DNA of 64,000 nucleotides from Methylomonas sp. 11b. Its GTDB lineage: Bacteria; Pseudomonadota; Gammaproteobacteria; Methylococcales; Methylomonadaceae. Position 1 is the first letter of the stretch. Each line of letters opens with the position of its first letter. Positions 24,673 through 34,613 of this stretch are shown here, piece after piece. A program made the position numbers and the translations under genes. The stretch lies in assembly GCF_000515215.1 (NCBI RefSeq), contig NZ_KI911557.1, forward strand, positions 930,001 to 994,000, in the 5' to 3' direction. The notes below the pieces were generated by a model. It saw only the letters and a program-made list of their open reading frames with translations. It made no database searches and was not told where the DNA came from.

Positions 24673-25161
24673 ATGGCGATAGCACCACTGCCGGCCGGCT
24701 TAAACTTACGGCCGCAACGCGATACCGACGCGGCGTTTTTGGCGGGGCTGTACCGCACGTTACGGGACGATTTGCGCATGCTCGAGGCTGAGCATGCTTT
24801 CGTCGAGGAATTGATTGAAATGCAGTTTCGCGCCCAGCGCGAAGGTTACGGCCAGCAATTTCCGAACGCGATGTATTTCATTATCGAACTTCAACGCGAT
24901 GCCGTCGGCCGAGTAGCCGTCGATTTCGGACAAAACGAAATCAGAGTGATCGACTTGGCCTTGCTGCCAGCGGCGCGGAATCGCGGTCACGGCGGACAGG
25001 TGATCCGTGCCCTACAGCTAGCCGCCGCGCAAACCCGAGCGCCGCTGACCTTGGTCGCGGCGTTGAACAATCCACGCGCGCTAAGGTTTTACGCGACACT
25101 GGACTTTACCGTGGCCCGGACAACCGACAGCCACGCCTTGCTGATTTGGTATCCGGAATAG
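24673..25161 (+). CDS. GNAT family N-acetyltransferase
   Basis: A 162-residue acetyltransferase. The acetyl-CoA binding loop appears as LPAARNRGHGGQVIRAL (motif A, R-x-x-G-x-G/A variant) around residues 97-113, followed by the motif B strand/helix with NNPRALRFYATLDF, typical of GNATs. The substrate is unknown. The start ATG has an excellent GGAGG site. GNATs of this length are commonly found beside tail-collar proteins, suggesting they modify a product of that locus (possibly the collar protein itself), but no direct evidence is visible. It ends 17 bp before the convergent HerA gene. Confidence 0.85.
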   Translation: MAIAPLPAGLNLRPQRDTDAAFLAGLYRTLRDDLRMLEAEHAFVEELIEMQFRAQREGYGQQFPNAMYFIIELQRDAVGRVAVDFGQNEIRVIDLALLPAARNRGHGGQVIRALQLAAAQTRAPLTLVAALNNPRALRFYATLDFTVARTTDSHALLIWYPE

Positions 25162-25178
25162 ACATAAACCGTCAGCGC

Positions 25179-26840
25179 TCAATGCCGATTCTGCGTGCGC
25201 CAATTCTCGACGATGCCTTCCACATCCAAGTCATCCGGGCCTTCGCGCCAGCTGGTGTAGTAATCGACATCGTTACTTTTGGGTTCCGGGTTGGGCCGGT
25301 AGATTTGTACTCGCGTCGGTAGCGGCGCGGCCTCGCCGAGCACCAGCGCTTCCCCCCGGCCGAGGGAGCTGAGAATATCGGCCAAATCACCTTCCGCCTC
25401 CGGCACCAGACCGCGAATGTATTGCTGGTCGTCCGGGTTAGTGGTGCGCAGGCAAATAAACGAGCTGCATTGCGCCAACATGGTTTCAGACAATTCGGTG
25501 GGCCGCTGGCTGACCACGCCGATGGACACCCCGTATTTACGGCCCTCCTTGGCGATTCTTTCCATCATTTTCTTGGTACCGTCGAACTGCCCGCCTTTTT
25601 CGCGCGGGATATAGGCATGGGCTTCCTCACAGATTAACGTAATCGGAAACTCGCGGCGACGCGGGTTCCAATAATTGAATTCATACGCCAGTCGGCCGAC
25701 TTGTGCGGACACCGCTGGCCGGACATCGGTGGGTACGGAGCTGAGATCGACGACGGTGATGTTGGCTTTTTTTTGCCCCAGACCCACGAATTGTCTGAGT
25801 AAGTCCGCCATGCTGGCCGAGTTGTTGCGCTTTTTGGGTTTCAATAAAAAGTCGTAACGCACGTCATTGAAACGGCTCTGCATGGTCACCAGAAATTCGT
25901 CAAACTGGCCGAACAAAGCACCCTTGGTTTTACCGAAATCCTTGCGCTCCTCGTTAGCGGCCTTGAATTGCATATACATTTCCGCCAGCGAAAAATAAAT
26001 CGGCGTATCTATCGAAACCACCCCCAGGCCAATGGCTTTGGCTTCCTTGCGCTTTAATTGTTGCAGTACTTCGCGCATGAAAGACATTTGCATCGAAGCA
26101 CCTCTGTCGTCTCTATCGATGAACAAGTCCACCAACTCGGCATAAGACATCATCCAATACGGCATTTCCAGGTCCATTGCATCCACGTAATTGACTTGTT
26201 CTTCGGGAAACGCCGATTCGATAGTGCCGTCCGGGCGCTTCCAGCAATATTCGCCGTGCAGATCCAGCATGATCATGTGGGTTTTCGGCATCGCTCGCAT
26301 CGTGTGCTGGATCAAGCTGGTGACGGTCCAGGATTTACCGGAACCGGACTGGCCGATAATTGCAAAATGCCGACCAAACAGCGCGCGCGGGTCCAGGCTC
26401 AAGTGATAATCCTTATGACTGGCTAACTGCCCAATAAAAAATTCGTAATCGCGAAATTTAGAAAAAATAGCGTTGATCTCGCTCAGCCCAACAGCATACA
26501 CCGCCGCACCCGGCGTCGGATAATGGCGGACGCCGCGAATAAACACATTGTTTTCGTTCAACTCGCCGACCGGGATCAAGGCAATAAAGCGGTCGGTAGC
26601 GCGATTGCCGGCAGCGTCAAACCGATCGCGTTCCCACATCTTGAACACCAGCGCCAGCACGCCGATATGCGACTGGCGGATCACCACATAGGAACCGATA
26701 TGGCCGGCCAGTATTTCTTCATCGCCGAGCTTGATGATGGGCGCCGCTGTCGAATGTTCTTCAGTAATACGGGCGTCCATTCCGTCGCCTCTGACTTCGG
26801 TTAAATGGCCGATCAGGATATTTTGCGTTTGCTGCGTCAT
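25179..26840 (-). CDS. HerA/DUF87-type ATPase, no nuclease partner nearby
   Basis: A 553-residue hexameric-ATPase-type protein of the FtsK/HerA superfamily. It has an N-terminal beta-barrel-like HAS domain (about residues 1-120), Walker A GQSGSGKS at 163-170, Walker B ITLICEE at 400-406 and a sensor-like GVVSQRP at about 441-447. Archaeal HerA works with the nuclease NurA in end resection, and several bacterial HerA proteins pair with Sir2 or nuclease partners in anti-phage defence. No NurA, Sir2 or nuclease gene is adjacent here: the neighbours are a GNAT gene (convergent) and alanine dehydrogenase (divergent). Start at ATG 26840, preceded by AGAGAGAA. Biological role in this organism is open. 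Confidence 0.88.
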   Translation of the reverse strand: MTQQTQNILIGHLTEVRGDGMDARITEEHSTAAPIIKLGDEEILAGHIGSYVVIRQSHIGVLALVFKMWERDRFDAAGNRATDRFIALIPVGELNENNVFIRGVRHYPTPGAAVYAVGLSEINAIFSKFRDYEFFIGQLASHKDYHLSLDPRALFGRHFAIIGQSGSGKSWTVTSLIQHTMRAMPKTHMIMLDLHGEYCWKRPDGTIESAFPEEQVNYVDAMDLEMPYWMMSYAELVDLFIDRDDRGASMQMSFMREVLQQLKRKEAKAIGLGVVSIDTPIYFSLAEMYMQFKAANEERKDFGKTKGALFGQFDEFLVTMQSRFNDVRYDFLLKPKKRNNSASMADLLRQFVGLGQKKANITVVDLSSVPTDVRPAVSAQVGRLAYEFNYWNPRRREFPITLICEEAHAYIPREKGGQFDGTKKMMERIAKEGRKYGVSIGVVSQRPTELSETMLAQCSSFICLRTTNPDDQQYIRGLVPEAEGDLADILSSLGRGEALVLGEAAPLPTRVQIYRPNPEPKSNDVDYYTSWREGPDDLDVEGIVENWRTQNRH

Positions 26841-27103
26841 GATGTTCTCTCTGGTAAAGCCGCTGGGCTAAGCTTAGACGATTTTTAAGGTCCGTCCCGA
26901 CCACAACAGTCTATTCATTCGCCAGGGACAGAGCAGCGGTTTTGCGCCAAAATGGCAAACAAATCGCTACAAACGCGACAACATGGCGCCACGCCCATAA
27001 TAGTAAGTCGTTGAACATTTGGCACTTTTGACTGACAAAGCCTTACGGTCTGATTATTGCTGTCATCAAACCGGCATCATTTAATATTGCACAAGAGGTG
27101 AAT
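26841..27103. other. Divergent promoter region between HerA and ald
   Basis: About 260 bp. It must contain both promoters. I see a clear AGAGGTGA ribosome site at 27095-27102 for ald, but no convincing -10/-35 pair and no riboswitch-like architecture. Confidence 0.35.
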
Positions 27104-28219
<1,116 letters not shown>

Positions 28220-28383
28220 ACCAATCACCCAGTCCGGCCGGAATACCTAGTAAACACCCCCGGTAAAGCCAGGGCTTCCGCGTTTCTGCTGGACTCCACT
28301 TTGTCAGATTCTAAAAGGTGATCATGATTCCGGCAGGGATTGCCGAGATCGAGGCAGTATGAATGGGGCCGACGTTTGACTGA

Positions 28384-28405
28384 ATGCCCGCGGCTAGGCG
28401 GGCAT
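28384..28405. repeat. Inverted repeat in the ald-hemN intergenic stretch
   Basis: ATGCCCGC at 28384-28391 pairs with 28398-28405 around a 6-base loop. The stretch 28220-28508 (289 bp) also contains a GATTCCGGCAGGGATTGCCG-like segment at about 28326. Both look like fragments of dispersed intergenic repeats rather than terminators, since no T tract follows. No gene is seen in the stretch. Confidence 0.45.
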
Positions 28406-28508
28406 GACAGTATTTGCTTAAATCCCACAAACTAAAATTAACCTGTGTTGGGAAGACTTACCGCTCTTTATCGGGTGATCAAATCGAAACCAACTCGGAG
28501 CCTTAAAC

Positions 28509-29888
28509 TCAGATCACTTTAGAGAACTGCTGCTGTTTCTGCGCCAGGTATTTGTCAAACACCATGCAGATATTGCGGATCAGCAAGCGGCCTGCCGAAG
28601 ACACTTTGATGCTATTGGCGTTTAGTTCCAGCAAGCCGTCATCTTTCATCAGCCGCAGGTTTTCCAGCTCGGGCGCAAAATACTCGGCAAAATCGATTTT
28701 AAACTCGGTTTCGATTTTGCCGAAGCTGAGCTCGAAATGGCAAATCAACTGGGTAATTACGGCCCGACGTAGTTTGTCGTCTTCATCTAAATCCACCCCG
28801 CGAAACACCGGTAGTTTACCCTGCGAGATCGCCGCGTCGTATTCGTCCAGTTCCTTGTAGTTCTGCATGTAGGCATCGCCGACCCGGCCGATGGAGGTCA
28901 CACCCAAGCCCACTAAATCGCAGTCGGAATGGGTGGAATAGCCTTGGAAGTTGCGATATAGCTTGCCTTCGCGCTGCGCCACGGCCAGTTCGTCATCGGG
29001 TTTGGCGAAATGATCCATGCCGATGTAAACGTAACCGGCATCGGTCAGTTTCTGGCCGACCATTTGCAGGATTTCCAGCTTCACCGCCGCTGTCGGCAAA
29101 TCGTTGTCGTTGATCTGCCGCTGGGTTTTGAAGCGACTGGGCATGTGCGCGTAGTTAAAGATCGAAAAGCGATCCGGCGCATAAGCCAGCACCTGCTCCA
29201 GCGTGTTGGCAAAGGTTTGTTCGGTTTGCAGCGGCAAGCCGTAGATTAAATCGATATTGGTGGAACGAAAGCCTTCCTTACGTGCCGCTTCCAACACCGC
29301 GAAGGTTTGCTCCTGGCTTTGCAGGCGGTTCACGGCTTTTTGCACATCCGGATCGAAATCCTGTAGACCTAAACTAATGCGGTTAAAACCCAGCTCGCGC
29401 AATTGGGCGATGGTTAAATCATTGGTTTCGCGCGGATCGACTTCGATGGAATATTCGCCGCTGTCATCGTCGCGTAAGTTAAAGTGCTGACGGGTGGTAT
29501 CCATCAACTGTTTCATTTGCTCGTAGCTTAAAAACGTCGGCGTGCCGCCGCCCCAGTGCAATTGATTGACCGGGCGGCTGTTATCGAACAGTTTGCCCTG
29601 CATGGCAATTTCCTGGCACAGGTTTTCCAAATACGGCACAGCGTGCGCGCGATTTTTGGTGACGATCTTGTTGCAGGCGCAGTAAAAACACACCGTATCG
29701 CAGAACGGAATATGAAAATACAACGACAGCGGCCCGCCGGCGGCATTGGATTTTTGAATATGCTGTAAATATTCGACTTCGCCGAAGCCTTCGTGCAATT
29801 CCAATGCAGTGGGATACGAGGTATAGCGCGGACCGGACTTGTCGTAGCGTTTGATTAAGTCCAAGTCGAATTTGATTGATTGATCCAT
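28509..29888 (-). CDS. hemN: Oxygen-independent coproporphyrinogen III oxidase
   Basis: A 459-residue radical-SAM enzyme that decarboxylates coproporphyrinogen III to protoporphyrinogen IX without oxygen. The cluster motif reads C63-x3-C67-x2-C70 (IPFCDTVCFYC), with a fourth cysteine directly after, as in E. coli HemN. The N-terminal KRYDKSGPRYTSYPTA segment and the C-terminal HemN domain are present, and the length is normal. Its ATG overlaps the ccmI stop (TAATG), so haem synthesis is coupled to the cytochrome c maturation operon here. This makes biochemical sense because the ccm system consumes haem. Confidence 0.96.
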   Translation of the reverse strand: MDQSIKFDLDLIKRYDKSGPRYTSYPTALELHEGFGEVEYLQHIQKSNAAGGPLSLYFHIPFCDTVCFYCACNKIVTKNRAHAVPYLENLCQEIAMQGKLFDNSRPVNQLHWGGGTPTFLSYEQMKQLMDTTRQHFNLRDDDSGEYSIEVDPRETNDLTIAQLRELGFNRISLGLQDFDPDVQKAVNRLQSQEQTFAVLEAARKEGFRSTNIDLIYGLPLQTEQTFANTLEQVLAYAPDRFSIFNYAHMPSRFKTQRQINDNDLPTAAVKLEILQMVGQKLTDAGYVYIGMDHFAKPDDELAVAQREGKLYRNFQGYSTHSDCDLVGLGVTSIGRVGDAYMQNYKELDEYDAAISQGKLPVFRGVDLDEDDKLRRAVITQLICHFELSFGKIETEFKIDFAEYFAPELENLRLMKDDGLLELNANSIKVSSAGRLLIRNICMVFDKYLAQKQQQFSKVI

Positions 29889-31096
29889 TACTGCACTTCT
29901 TGATTGATGGTAATGCTGACGCTGGGATTACCTTCTACCGCATCCAGTTGCGCCGTACCCAGCAAATCGCCGGGCTGTGACATCGCATTACCGGTTTTGG
30001 AAATCCGGGCGACGATGCGCAGTTGCTTTAAATCGGCCAGATGGGTTTGCGGTTGCATCGCCACGCTGTCGTTCAGCACCACACTGGCCGGCAGATCGGA
30101 TACCTGTTTACGGATGATCGCCAATGGCATTTTTGGACCGCTAATGGCTTGCGCGTAGATAAAGACAGTGTGTTGAGGCTCCACTTTGGTTTTTAAAGCA
30201 TCGTCCATCACTACTTTCACCTGAATATCAACTGACCCGGCCGATGATGCGGCGCCCTGCGGCTTTTGCTGTTCGGCCTCTGCCATTTGGATCATTTTCT
30301 GCAATTGTTGCTGGCTTTCGTTATCAGCAGGCAGCAAACCGGAGAGTTTCTGCCAATAGCCTATCGCTTGCGCGAAATCCCCGGCTTCGGCTTTAGCCAT
30401 CCCGGCTAGCCATAGGGCGGTGTGATCTTCCGGCAGCAACTTCAAGGCCTGAAAAACCAATTCGGCGGGTTCGCCGGCCATTTGCCCGTTACGCGCCATC
30501 GCCAAAGCGTCGGCGTAGTGCAACATCACAGCAGGATCGTTGGGCTTGCGTTTGTTCAACTCGGCGAAGACATCGGCGGCGTTTTGGTATTGCTGCATGT
30601 AAATGTATGAGCGACCCAGCATCATCCAGCCTTCCAGATCATCCGGCTGCTTTTTAAGCCGCTCTAGTAACTGGTTGACCATGTTTGCCACATTGTCCGC
30701 GGTTTTTTGATTGCTACGCACCAACTCTTCTTTAGCTAATGCCTGCGGTTCACCCAACATGCCGTATAAAAACAGGCTCATGAGCGGCAAGCCAAGCGCG
30801 ATGAGCGGCACTACCCAGCGCCCGGTTTTAGGGTTTGCCGCGACGACCGCCGGCCCTTCAAGGTCGTCCAGCAGAGTTAACTGTAGTTCGCGATATTGCC
30901 CATCATATTGATCTTGCGACAATACCCCGTTTTGCAATTGCAATTTAAGCTCGGCGAGTTGTTGGCGGGCTATGCTGGTATTGCGTTGCTCGCCGTCGGC
31001 GGTGCGTAGCGGCGTCAGCTTAAACAGGGGCGGTAACAACACCAGTAAGGCCAGCGCCACTAAAACGGCTATGATTAGCCAAAACTCAAGATTCAC
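29888..31096 (-). CDS. ccmI: Cytochrome c maturation protein CcmI (TPR, apocytochrome chaperone)
   Basis: A 402-residue inner-membrane protein. Two N-terminal membrane helices (about residues 5-25 and 93-111) flank a cytoplasmic loop with the LAELKLQLQNG segment, and the periplasmic part carries TPR repeats (QPDDLEGWMMLGRSYIYMQQY...). A beta-rich C-terminal domain follows, so this is a full-length CcmI (CycH type) that presents apocytochrome c to the haem lyase. Start is GTG at 31096, overlapping the ccmH stop as GTGA. It lies between ccmH and hemN. Confidence 0.93.
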   Translation of the reverse strand: MNLEFWLIIAVLVALALLVLLPPLFKLTPLRTADGEQRNTSIARQQLAELKLQLQNGVLSQDQYDGQYRELQLTLLDDLEGPAVVAANPKTGRWVVPLIALGLPLMSLFLYGMLGEPQALAKEELVRSNQKTADNVANMVNQLLERLKKQPDDLEGWMMLGRSYIYMQQYQNAADVFAELNKRKPNDPAVMLHYADALAMARNGQMAGEPAELVFQALKLLPEDHTALWLAGMAKAEAGDFAQAIGYWQKLSGLLPADNESQQQLQKMIQMAEAEQQKPQGAASSAGSVDIQVKVVMDDALKTKVEPQHTVFIYAQAISGPKMPLAIIRKQVSDLPASVVLNDSVAMQPQTHLADLKQLRIVARISKTGNAMSQPGDLLGTAQLDAVEGNPSVSITINQEVQ

Positions 31097-31548
31097 GCGT
31101 CGTCACCTTTGTCCAGAATGCTATCGAGCTTGGCCTGCTGTTCTTTACTTAACGCTTCCTCAGTGCCAGTGGGCTTGCTGCGCAATACCCACACTGTCGC
31201 CAAACCGATCACTAAGAACAGCACGGGGCCTAGCCAAAGCAGCAGGGTTTTGAGTGATAAAGCCGGTTTGTACATCACGAAATCGCCGTAGCGGTCGGTC
31301 ATGAAATCGACGATGTCTTGGCGGGATTTGCCTTGTTGCAGCATTTCATAAACTTGGCGGCGCAAGTCCTTGGCCAGATCGGCATTGGAGTCGGCAATGG
31401 TTTGATTTTGACAAACCAGGCAGCGCAGTTCGGAAATCAGGGTTTGATACGCCTGTTCTTGTTCGGGTTGTTTGAAATCGCGGTATTCAATGTCGGCGCG
31501 AGCTTGATACACCAGCAGCGATAACATCAGGGCATAGAGAAATTTCAT
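31093..31548 (-). CDS. ccmH: Cytochrome c maturation protein CcmH (CcmL type thiol reductant)
   Basis: A 151-residue membrane-anchored thioredoxin-like partner of the haem lyase. It has a signal peptide (to about residue 18), the invariant LRCLVCQNQ with C43 and C46, and a C-terminal membrane helix at about 100-120. It keeps the apocytochrome CxxCH cysteines reduced. It is the short form, with the TPR part encoded separately as ccmI. Start ATG at 31548 overlaps the ccmG stop (ATGA). Confidence 0.95.
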   Translation of the reverse strand: MKFLYALMLSLLVYQARADIEYRDFKQPEQEQAYQTLISELRCLVCQNQTIADSNADLAKDLRRQVYEMLQQGKSRQDIVDFMTDRYGDFVMYKPALSLKTLLLWLGPVLFLVIGLATVWVLRSKPTGTEEALSKEQQAKLDSILDKGDDA

Positions 31549-32075
31549 GCGCTTTCCGCCTCCAATTGTTGAATCCAGGGCAGAAAGATTTTTTCCAGAT
31601 CGCCCGGTTGCACCGGCCCGGTATGCTTGTACCGGACAACACCGCGTTTATCGATGACAAAGGTTTCCGGTACACCGTAAACGCCGTAGTCGATGCCGGT
31701 GCGACCATCTGCATCCATCACGCTGACGTTATAAGGGTTGCCGTGTTTACTCAGCCAGCCATTCGCGGCCTGTATTTCGTCCTTGTAATTCAAACCCACC
31801 AGCAGCGCCTTATTTTGTTTGGCCAGCTCGATCAATAAGGGATGTTCTTCGCGGCACGATACGCACCAGGAGGCCCAGACATTCAACAGCCAGACTTTGC
31901 CTTTAAGATCAGCTTGGCTAAGGCGTTGCTCAGGCGTCGCCAGAATCGGCAAATTGAAGGCGGGCGCCGGTTTGTCGATCAGCGGCGAAGGGATTTCGCG
32001 CGGGTTAAGGTTTAAGCCGATCGCCAAAAAAACCGCCAAGGCGATGAACAAGAATAGCGGTAACAGATACTTCAT
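31545..32075 (-). CDS. ccmG: Thiol:disulfide interchange protein CcmG/DsbE
   Basis: A 176-residue periplasmic thioredoxin tethered by an N-terminal helix (MKYLLPLFLFIALAVFLAIG). Active site WCVSC has C71 and C74, and the GVYGVPETFVID cis-proline loop is present. It donates electrons from CcdA/DsbD to CcmH or the apocytochrome. Its ATG at 32075 overlaps the ccmF stop (TAATG). Length matches E. coli DsbE. Confidence 0.95.
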   Translation of the reverse strand: MKYLLPLFLFIALAVFLAIGLNLNPREIPSPLIDKPAPAFNLPILATPEQRLSQADLKGKVWLLNVWASWCVSCREEHPLLIELAKQNKALLVGLNYKDEIQAANGWLSKHGNPYNVSVMDADGRTGIDYGVYGVPETFVIDKRGVVRYKHTGPVQPGDLEKIFLPWIQQLEAESA

Positions 32076-34018
32076 TAACTTTGCGTAAGAGGTTTGTTAA
32101 GCAAACGATAGCGGCGGTCGCAGGCGGCAATCAGACCACCCAAGGCCATGAATACCCCGCCCATCCAGATCCAGCGGATGAAGGCTTTGTAGTAAACCCG
32201 CAAGCTCCAGGCGCCTTGTTTATCCAAAGGCTCACCCAAGGCTACGAATAAATCGCGGAATACGCCGGCATCGATGGCCGCTTCGGTCATTGGCATGGTT
32301 TGCACCCGATACACCCGCTTTTGCGGTGATAATTCGGCGACGGTTTCGCCGTTATGGCTGACAGTCAGATAGGCTTGCTCGGCCCGATAGTTAGGACCTT
32401 CAGTGCTTTTTACGCCATGAAATTGAAACACATAACCGAATAGATCCAGGGTTTCTTCCGGTGCCAAGCGCACATCGCGTTCGATGCTATAGACCGAGGT
32501 GTAGGTAATCCCGATCACAAATACGGCGATACCCAAATGCGCCACGGTCATACCGTAAAAACCGGCAGGAATTTGTTGCAAGCGTTGCCAGGACCAGCTT
32601 TGCAGGCGTTGTTTGAAAGCCAGGCCGGTAATCGCCAGCGTCCATAACGCCAAGCCAGTACCCAAGGCGGCTCCCCAGGAATAAAACGGCATCAGTAATG
32701 GCGTCAATAAGGCCAGGGCCACGCAAGCGGCTATCAGCCAACGTACCCGTAAGCCCAGTGCTTTCAGGTCGTCGCTTTTCCAGCGCATCAACACGCCAAG
32801 ACCAACCACCAAGGCCAATGGCGCCATCAGCGGAATAAATACGGCGTTGAAATACGGCGGGCCAACCGACAATTTGCCCAAGCCCAAGGCATCGACCACC
32901 AGCGGATACAAGGTCCCCAGCAAGATGCTGGCGGCGGTGACGACCAGCAGTACATTGTTGACCAGCAATACCGATTCCTTGGAGACTAATTCAAAGCGGG
33001 CGTGGCTTTTTACTTGCGGTGCACGAATCGCGTACAACAGCAGTGAACCACCGACCACCAAGGCCAGGAAGATCAAGATAAACAAGCCACGTGCTGGATC
33101 GCTGGCAAAGGCGTGTACCGAGGTCAACACCCCGGAGCGGACCAGGAAGGTTCCCAGCAAGCTCAAAGAAAACGCGAAAATCGCCAACAACACGGTCCAA
33201 GTTTTAAACACCCCGCGTTTTTCGGTAGCTGCCAGCGAGTGAATTAAAGCCGTTCCAACCAGCCAGGGCATGAAGGACGCGTTTTCTACAGGGTCCCAAA
33301 ACCACCAACCGCCCCAACCGAGTTCGTAATAAGCCCACCAACTGCCCAGGGTGATACCCACCGTTAAAAACATCCAGGCGATATTGGTCCAGGGCCGGGA
33401 CCAGCGGGCCCAGGCTGCGTCTAATCGCCCTTCCAGTAAGGCGGCTATCGAAAACGCGAAGGCCACAGAAAAGCCGACATAGCCCATGTATAGCATCGGC
33501 GGATGAATGGCCAAGCCTGGGTCTTGCAGCAACGGATTCAAATCCCGGCCTTCGGCTGGGTAAGGGAACAAGCGCTCGAAGGGATTTGAAGTCAGCAATA
33601 AAAACAGGATAAAGCCGATACTGACCAAACCCATCACCCCCAGCACCCGCGCCCGGGTGGCGTCGGGAATGTGTTGGCTAAAGGCAGCGACCAGCGCAGT
33701 CCAAATCGATAAAGTCAAAGCCCAAAGTAATAAAGAACCTTCATGCGCGCCCCATACCCCGGAAATAAGATAAATCAGCGGCAGTGCGGTATTGGAGTTT
33801 TGTGCAACATAAGCCACGGAAAAATCATGACTGATGAAACTGGCCGTCAAACACGCGTAGGCGATACCGATGAACAGCAATTGCCCGAATGCCGCCGGCC
33901 TGGCGATATGCACCCAGCCGGTAACCGATTTGGCGGCTCCGAAAATTGGTAACACGCCTTGTACACTTGCCATGCATAAGGCCAAAATTAATGCGAAGTG
34001 GCCGATTTCAGGGATCAT
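32075..34018 (-). CDS. ccmF: Cytochrome c haem lyase subunit CcmF
   Basis: A 647-residue polytopic membrane protein with about 15 hydrophobic segments and the tryptophan-rich haem-handling motif GWGGWWFWDPVENASFMPWL, plus the conserved GAHEGSLLLW near residue 95. It joins haem delivered by CcmE to apocytochrome c. The start ATG at 34018 overlaps the ccmE stop as ATGA. Full length and no irregularities. Confidence 0.97.
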   Translation of the reverse strand: MIPEIGHFALILALCMASVQGVLPIFGAAKSVTGWVHIARPAAFGQLLFIGIAYACLTASFISHDFSVAYVAQNSNTALPLIYLISGVWGAHEGSLLLWALTLSIWTALVAAFSQHIPDATRARVLGVMGLVSIGFILFLLLTSNPFERLFPYPAEGRDLNPLLQDPGLAIHPPMLYMGYVGFSVAFAFSIAALLEGRLDAAWARWSRPWTNIAWMFLTVGITLGSWWAYYELGWGGWWFWDPVENASFMPWLVGTALIHSLAATEKRGVFKTWTVLLAIFAFSLSLLGTFLVRSGVLTSVHAFASDPARGLFILIFLALVVGGSLLLYAIRAPQVKSHARFELVSKESVLLVNNVLLVVTAASILLGTLYPLVVDALGLGKLSVGPPYFNAVFIPLMAPLALVVGLGVLMRWKSDDLKALGLRVRWLIAACVALALLTPLLMPFYSWGAALGTGLALWTLAITGLAFKQRLQSWSWQRLQQIPAGFYGMTVAHLGIAVFVIGITYTSVYSIERDVRLAPEETLDLFGYVFQFHGVKSTEGPNYRAEQAYLTVSHNGETVAELSPQKRVYRVQTMPMTEAAIDAGVFRDLFVALGEPLDKQGAWSLRVYYKAFIRWIWMGGVFMALGGLIAACDRRYRLLNKPLTQS

Positions 34019-34449
34019 GGCTGCGCCGCCGGTTTTTTCAGGCTGCCGGCGACTTCCGGCGGCATGTAATTTTCATCGTGTTTGGCCAACACTTCCTCCG
34101 CGACAAACACGCCGCGGCCGTCCAAAGCACCCTTAGCGACAATGCCCTGCCCTTCCCTGAACAAATCCGGCAAGATACCTGAATATTCCACCGTCACTTC
34201 CTTTTCAAAATCGCTGAGTTTAAAGCGCACTAATAAATCCGCATTGGGCCGTTCCACGCTGCCTTTAACCACCATGCCTCCTAAGCGAAACACCGCATTA
34301 CTCGGTGCTTTGCCTGCAGCCACGTCACTGGTGGAGAAAAAATACATCAGATTTTCGTTGAAGGCTTTTAACGCAAAAGTTGCCGCCAAGCCTAGGCCCG
34401 CCAGCATCAGGATGATCAGAAACAGGCGTTGTTTTCGTATCGGTTTCAT
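34015..34449 (-). CDS. ccmE: Cytochrome c maturation haem chaperone CcmE
   Basis: A 144-residue periplasmic haem carrier with an N-terminal anchor (residues about 8-27), an OB-fold core (VFRLGGMVVKGSV...) and the haem-binding LAKHDENYMP with H124 and Y128 as the covalent and axial residues. The short flexible C-tail ends in KKPAAQP. It accepts haem from CcmC and passes it to CcmF. The start overlaps the ccmD stop (ATGA). Confidence 0.96.
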   Translation of the reverse strand: MKPIRKQRLFLIILMLAGLGLAATFALKAFNENLMYFFSTSDVAAGKAPSNAVFRLGGMVVKGSVERPNADLLVRFKLSDFEKEVTVEYSGILPDLFREGQGIVAKGALDGRGVFVAEEVLAKHDENYMPPEVAGSLKKPAAQP

Positions 34450-34613
34450 CGCGCCTGTGACCGTTTTTGTTTGATTGTGAGCTCACGCAGCAATTGCTTG
34501 CGTTGCAGAACCGGCAACACGATATTGACGATCAATACCAGTGCGGTCACGCCGTAGGCAGGCCAAACGTAGACGGCGTAACCGCCCATGTATAAAAAGC
34601 TTTCCCAGCTCAT
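34446..34613 (-). CDS. ccmD: Haem exporter accessory protein CcmD
   Basis: A 55-residue single-helix membrane protein: MSWESFLYMGGYAVYVWPAY, then a hydrophobic helix and a basic tail (KQKRSQAR). It stabilises the CcmABC-CcmE complex. The ATG at 34613 overlaps the ccmC stop (ATGA). A longer in-frame start at 34643 would extend into ccmC and is rejected. Position and topology leave little doubt. Confidence 0.93.
   Translation of the reverse strand: MSWESFLYMGGYAVYVWPAYGVTALVLIVNIVLPVLQRKQLLRELTIKQKRSQAR

Noticed and set aside
23608..25161. Prophage remnant suggested by the tail-collar protein
   Set aside because: No capsid, portal, terminase, integrase or lysis genes nearby; such collar proteins commonly occur outside phages.
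26841..27103. Possible riboswitch ahead of alanine dehydrogenase
   Set aside because: No conserved glycine- or other riboswitch core or convincing paired stems were found.
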